DNA of 14,464 nucleotides. Source: Bacillota bacterium. Its GTDB lineage: Bacteria; Bacillota; Clostridia; Christensenellales; Aristaeellaceae. Shown piece by piece: positions 14,165 through 14,464 of this stretch. The notes under the pieces were generated by a model, which ran no database searches, had not been told where the DNA came from, and worked only from the letters and a program-made list of their open reading frames with translations. The position numbers and the translations under genes were made by a program. The stretch lies in assembly GCA_023460055.1 (NCBI GenBank), contig JAEWRJ010000180.1, positions 1 to 14,464 of the forward strand, given 5' to 3'. The stretch's first letter is position 1, and every line of letters starts with the position of its first letter.

Positions 14165-14464
14165 ACGTTGTTCTCCTGTTTCTCCGGGCTTTGGGGCTGC
14201 TTCAGAGCGCCTCCCCTTTAATATGCTGCGAATAATAAGAAAGCATGTTCGCTTCATTTCAAATAAATAGGAACGCCGATTCTTTACACCGGCATTCTTA
14301 TCAACCTCAGCAAGTCATATTAACTGAATTTTTTATTATTTATTGTGCTTTTTGCCGATTTTTACTTTGGCAGAATTCGTGTTGAATTTTTTATGGCTTT
14401 TAATACGGAATAGTTGACTGAATGGACATACTGAAAATCCACAAAAAGGTATCGACCTGTACAA
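14165..14464. other. AT-rich upstream region without a convincing gene
   Basis: About 300 bases, clearly richer in A and T than the genes, with A/T tracts near 14327-14340 and 14384-14400. Short open frames enter from the right edge on the minus strand (one runs to a TAA at 14336), and a possible plus-strand ATG lies at 14422. None has a good ribosome binding site or enough length to judge. Probably regulatory or spacer DNA upstream of mraZ. Confidence 0.5.
14271..14297. terminator. hairpin upstream of mraZ, possible terminator
   Basis: GAACGCCG (14271-14278) pairs with CGGCATTC (14290-14297), 8 bp with one G-U pair on the minus-strand RNA and an 11-base loop. On the minus strand it is followed by CCTATTTATTT, a broken T-rich tail. 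It could end transcription entering from beyond the right edge before the mraZ promoter. The T-tract is imperfect. Confidence 0.35.

Noticed and set aside
14161..14216. Strong GGGGAGG on the minus strand followed by a short CTG-initiated frame
   Set aside because: Only a CTG start is available, the frame is 15 codons, and it lies upstream of the mraZ promoter; no evidence of translation.
14295..14447. DnaA-box-like sequences (TTATCAACC, AATCCACA) suggesting an origin
   Set aside because: Only two imperfect matches, no cluster and no dnaA or other origin genes nearby.
14422..14464. Plus-strand ATG possibly starting a divergent gene at the right edge (MDILKIHKKVSTCT)
   Set aside because: Only 14 codons are visible, the ribosome binding site is weak and no clear promoter precedes it; it cannot be supported from this window.
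14336..14464. Minus-strand frame open from the right edge to a TAA at 14336
   Set aside because: 42 codons of AT-rich sequence with low-complexity Lys/Asn content; other frames are also open for similar distances, so it may be chance.

Overview
The window is chromosomal DNA from a meso-diaminopimelate type bacterium, most likely a Bacillota/Clostridia relative. This is inferred from a split glycine decarboxylase (gcvPA/gcvPB), a tandem glycine riboswitch, an FtsQ/DivIB- and FtsL-type division gene set, strong GGAGG ribosome binding sites, and a MurE with the DNPR motif. Coding DNA is moderately GC-rich. No tRNA, rRNA, CRISPR array, insertion sequence or phage gene was seen. Almost everything is on the minus strand; the exception is the 3' end of a plus-strand pgi at the left edge.

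Layout from left to right: 3-893 (+) is the C-terminal part of glucose-6-phosphate isomerase. A hairpin with A and T tracts on its two sides (904-940) separates it from the convergent glycine cleavage operon. On the minus strand that operon reads gcvT-gcvH-gcvPA-gcvPB (5189 down to 952). It is preceded by a tandem glycine riboswitch (5401-5233) and an intrinsic terminator/attenuator (5234-5204). The riboswitch begins only about 12 bases after the ftsZ stop codon.

From 14093 down to 5414 lies a division and cell wall (dcw) cluster, also on the minus strand: mraZ, an ftsL-like gene, murE, mraY, murD, ftsQ/divIB, ftsA, ftsZ. It is unusually compact. The members normally interleaved here (rsmH, ftsI/spoVD, murF, ftsW, murG, murC/murB) are absent, yet the remaining genes are tightly joined by ATGA-type overlaps. 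Three promoters can be proposed: one for mraZ, which carries five GTGG-like MraZ boxes at exact 10-bp spacing; one before murE (extended -10); and a very good sigma-A type promoter before ftsA. The right edge (about 14165-14464) is AT-rich and without a convincing gene.

Together the genes make and control the septum. MurD, MurE and MraY build peptidoglycan precursor, FtsL and FtsQ belong to the divisome, FtsA and FtsZ form the Z-ring, and MraZ probably autoregulates the set. The glycine cleavage genes feed one-carbon units to tetrahydrofolate. No terminator separates ftsZ from the riboswitch, so division transcripts probably run into the glycine-sensing leader. I found no wholly new system; the points of interest are the reduced dcw order, the MraZ operator and the ftsZ/riboswitch junction.
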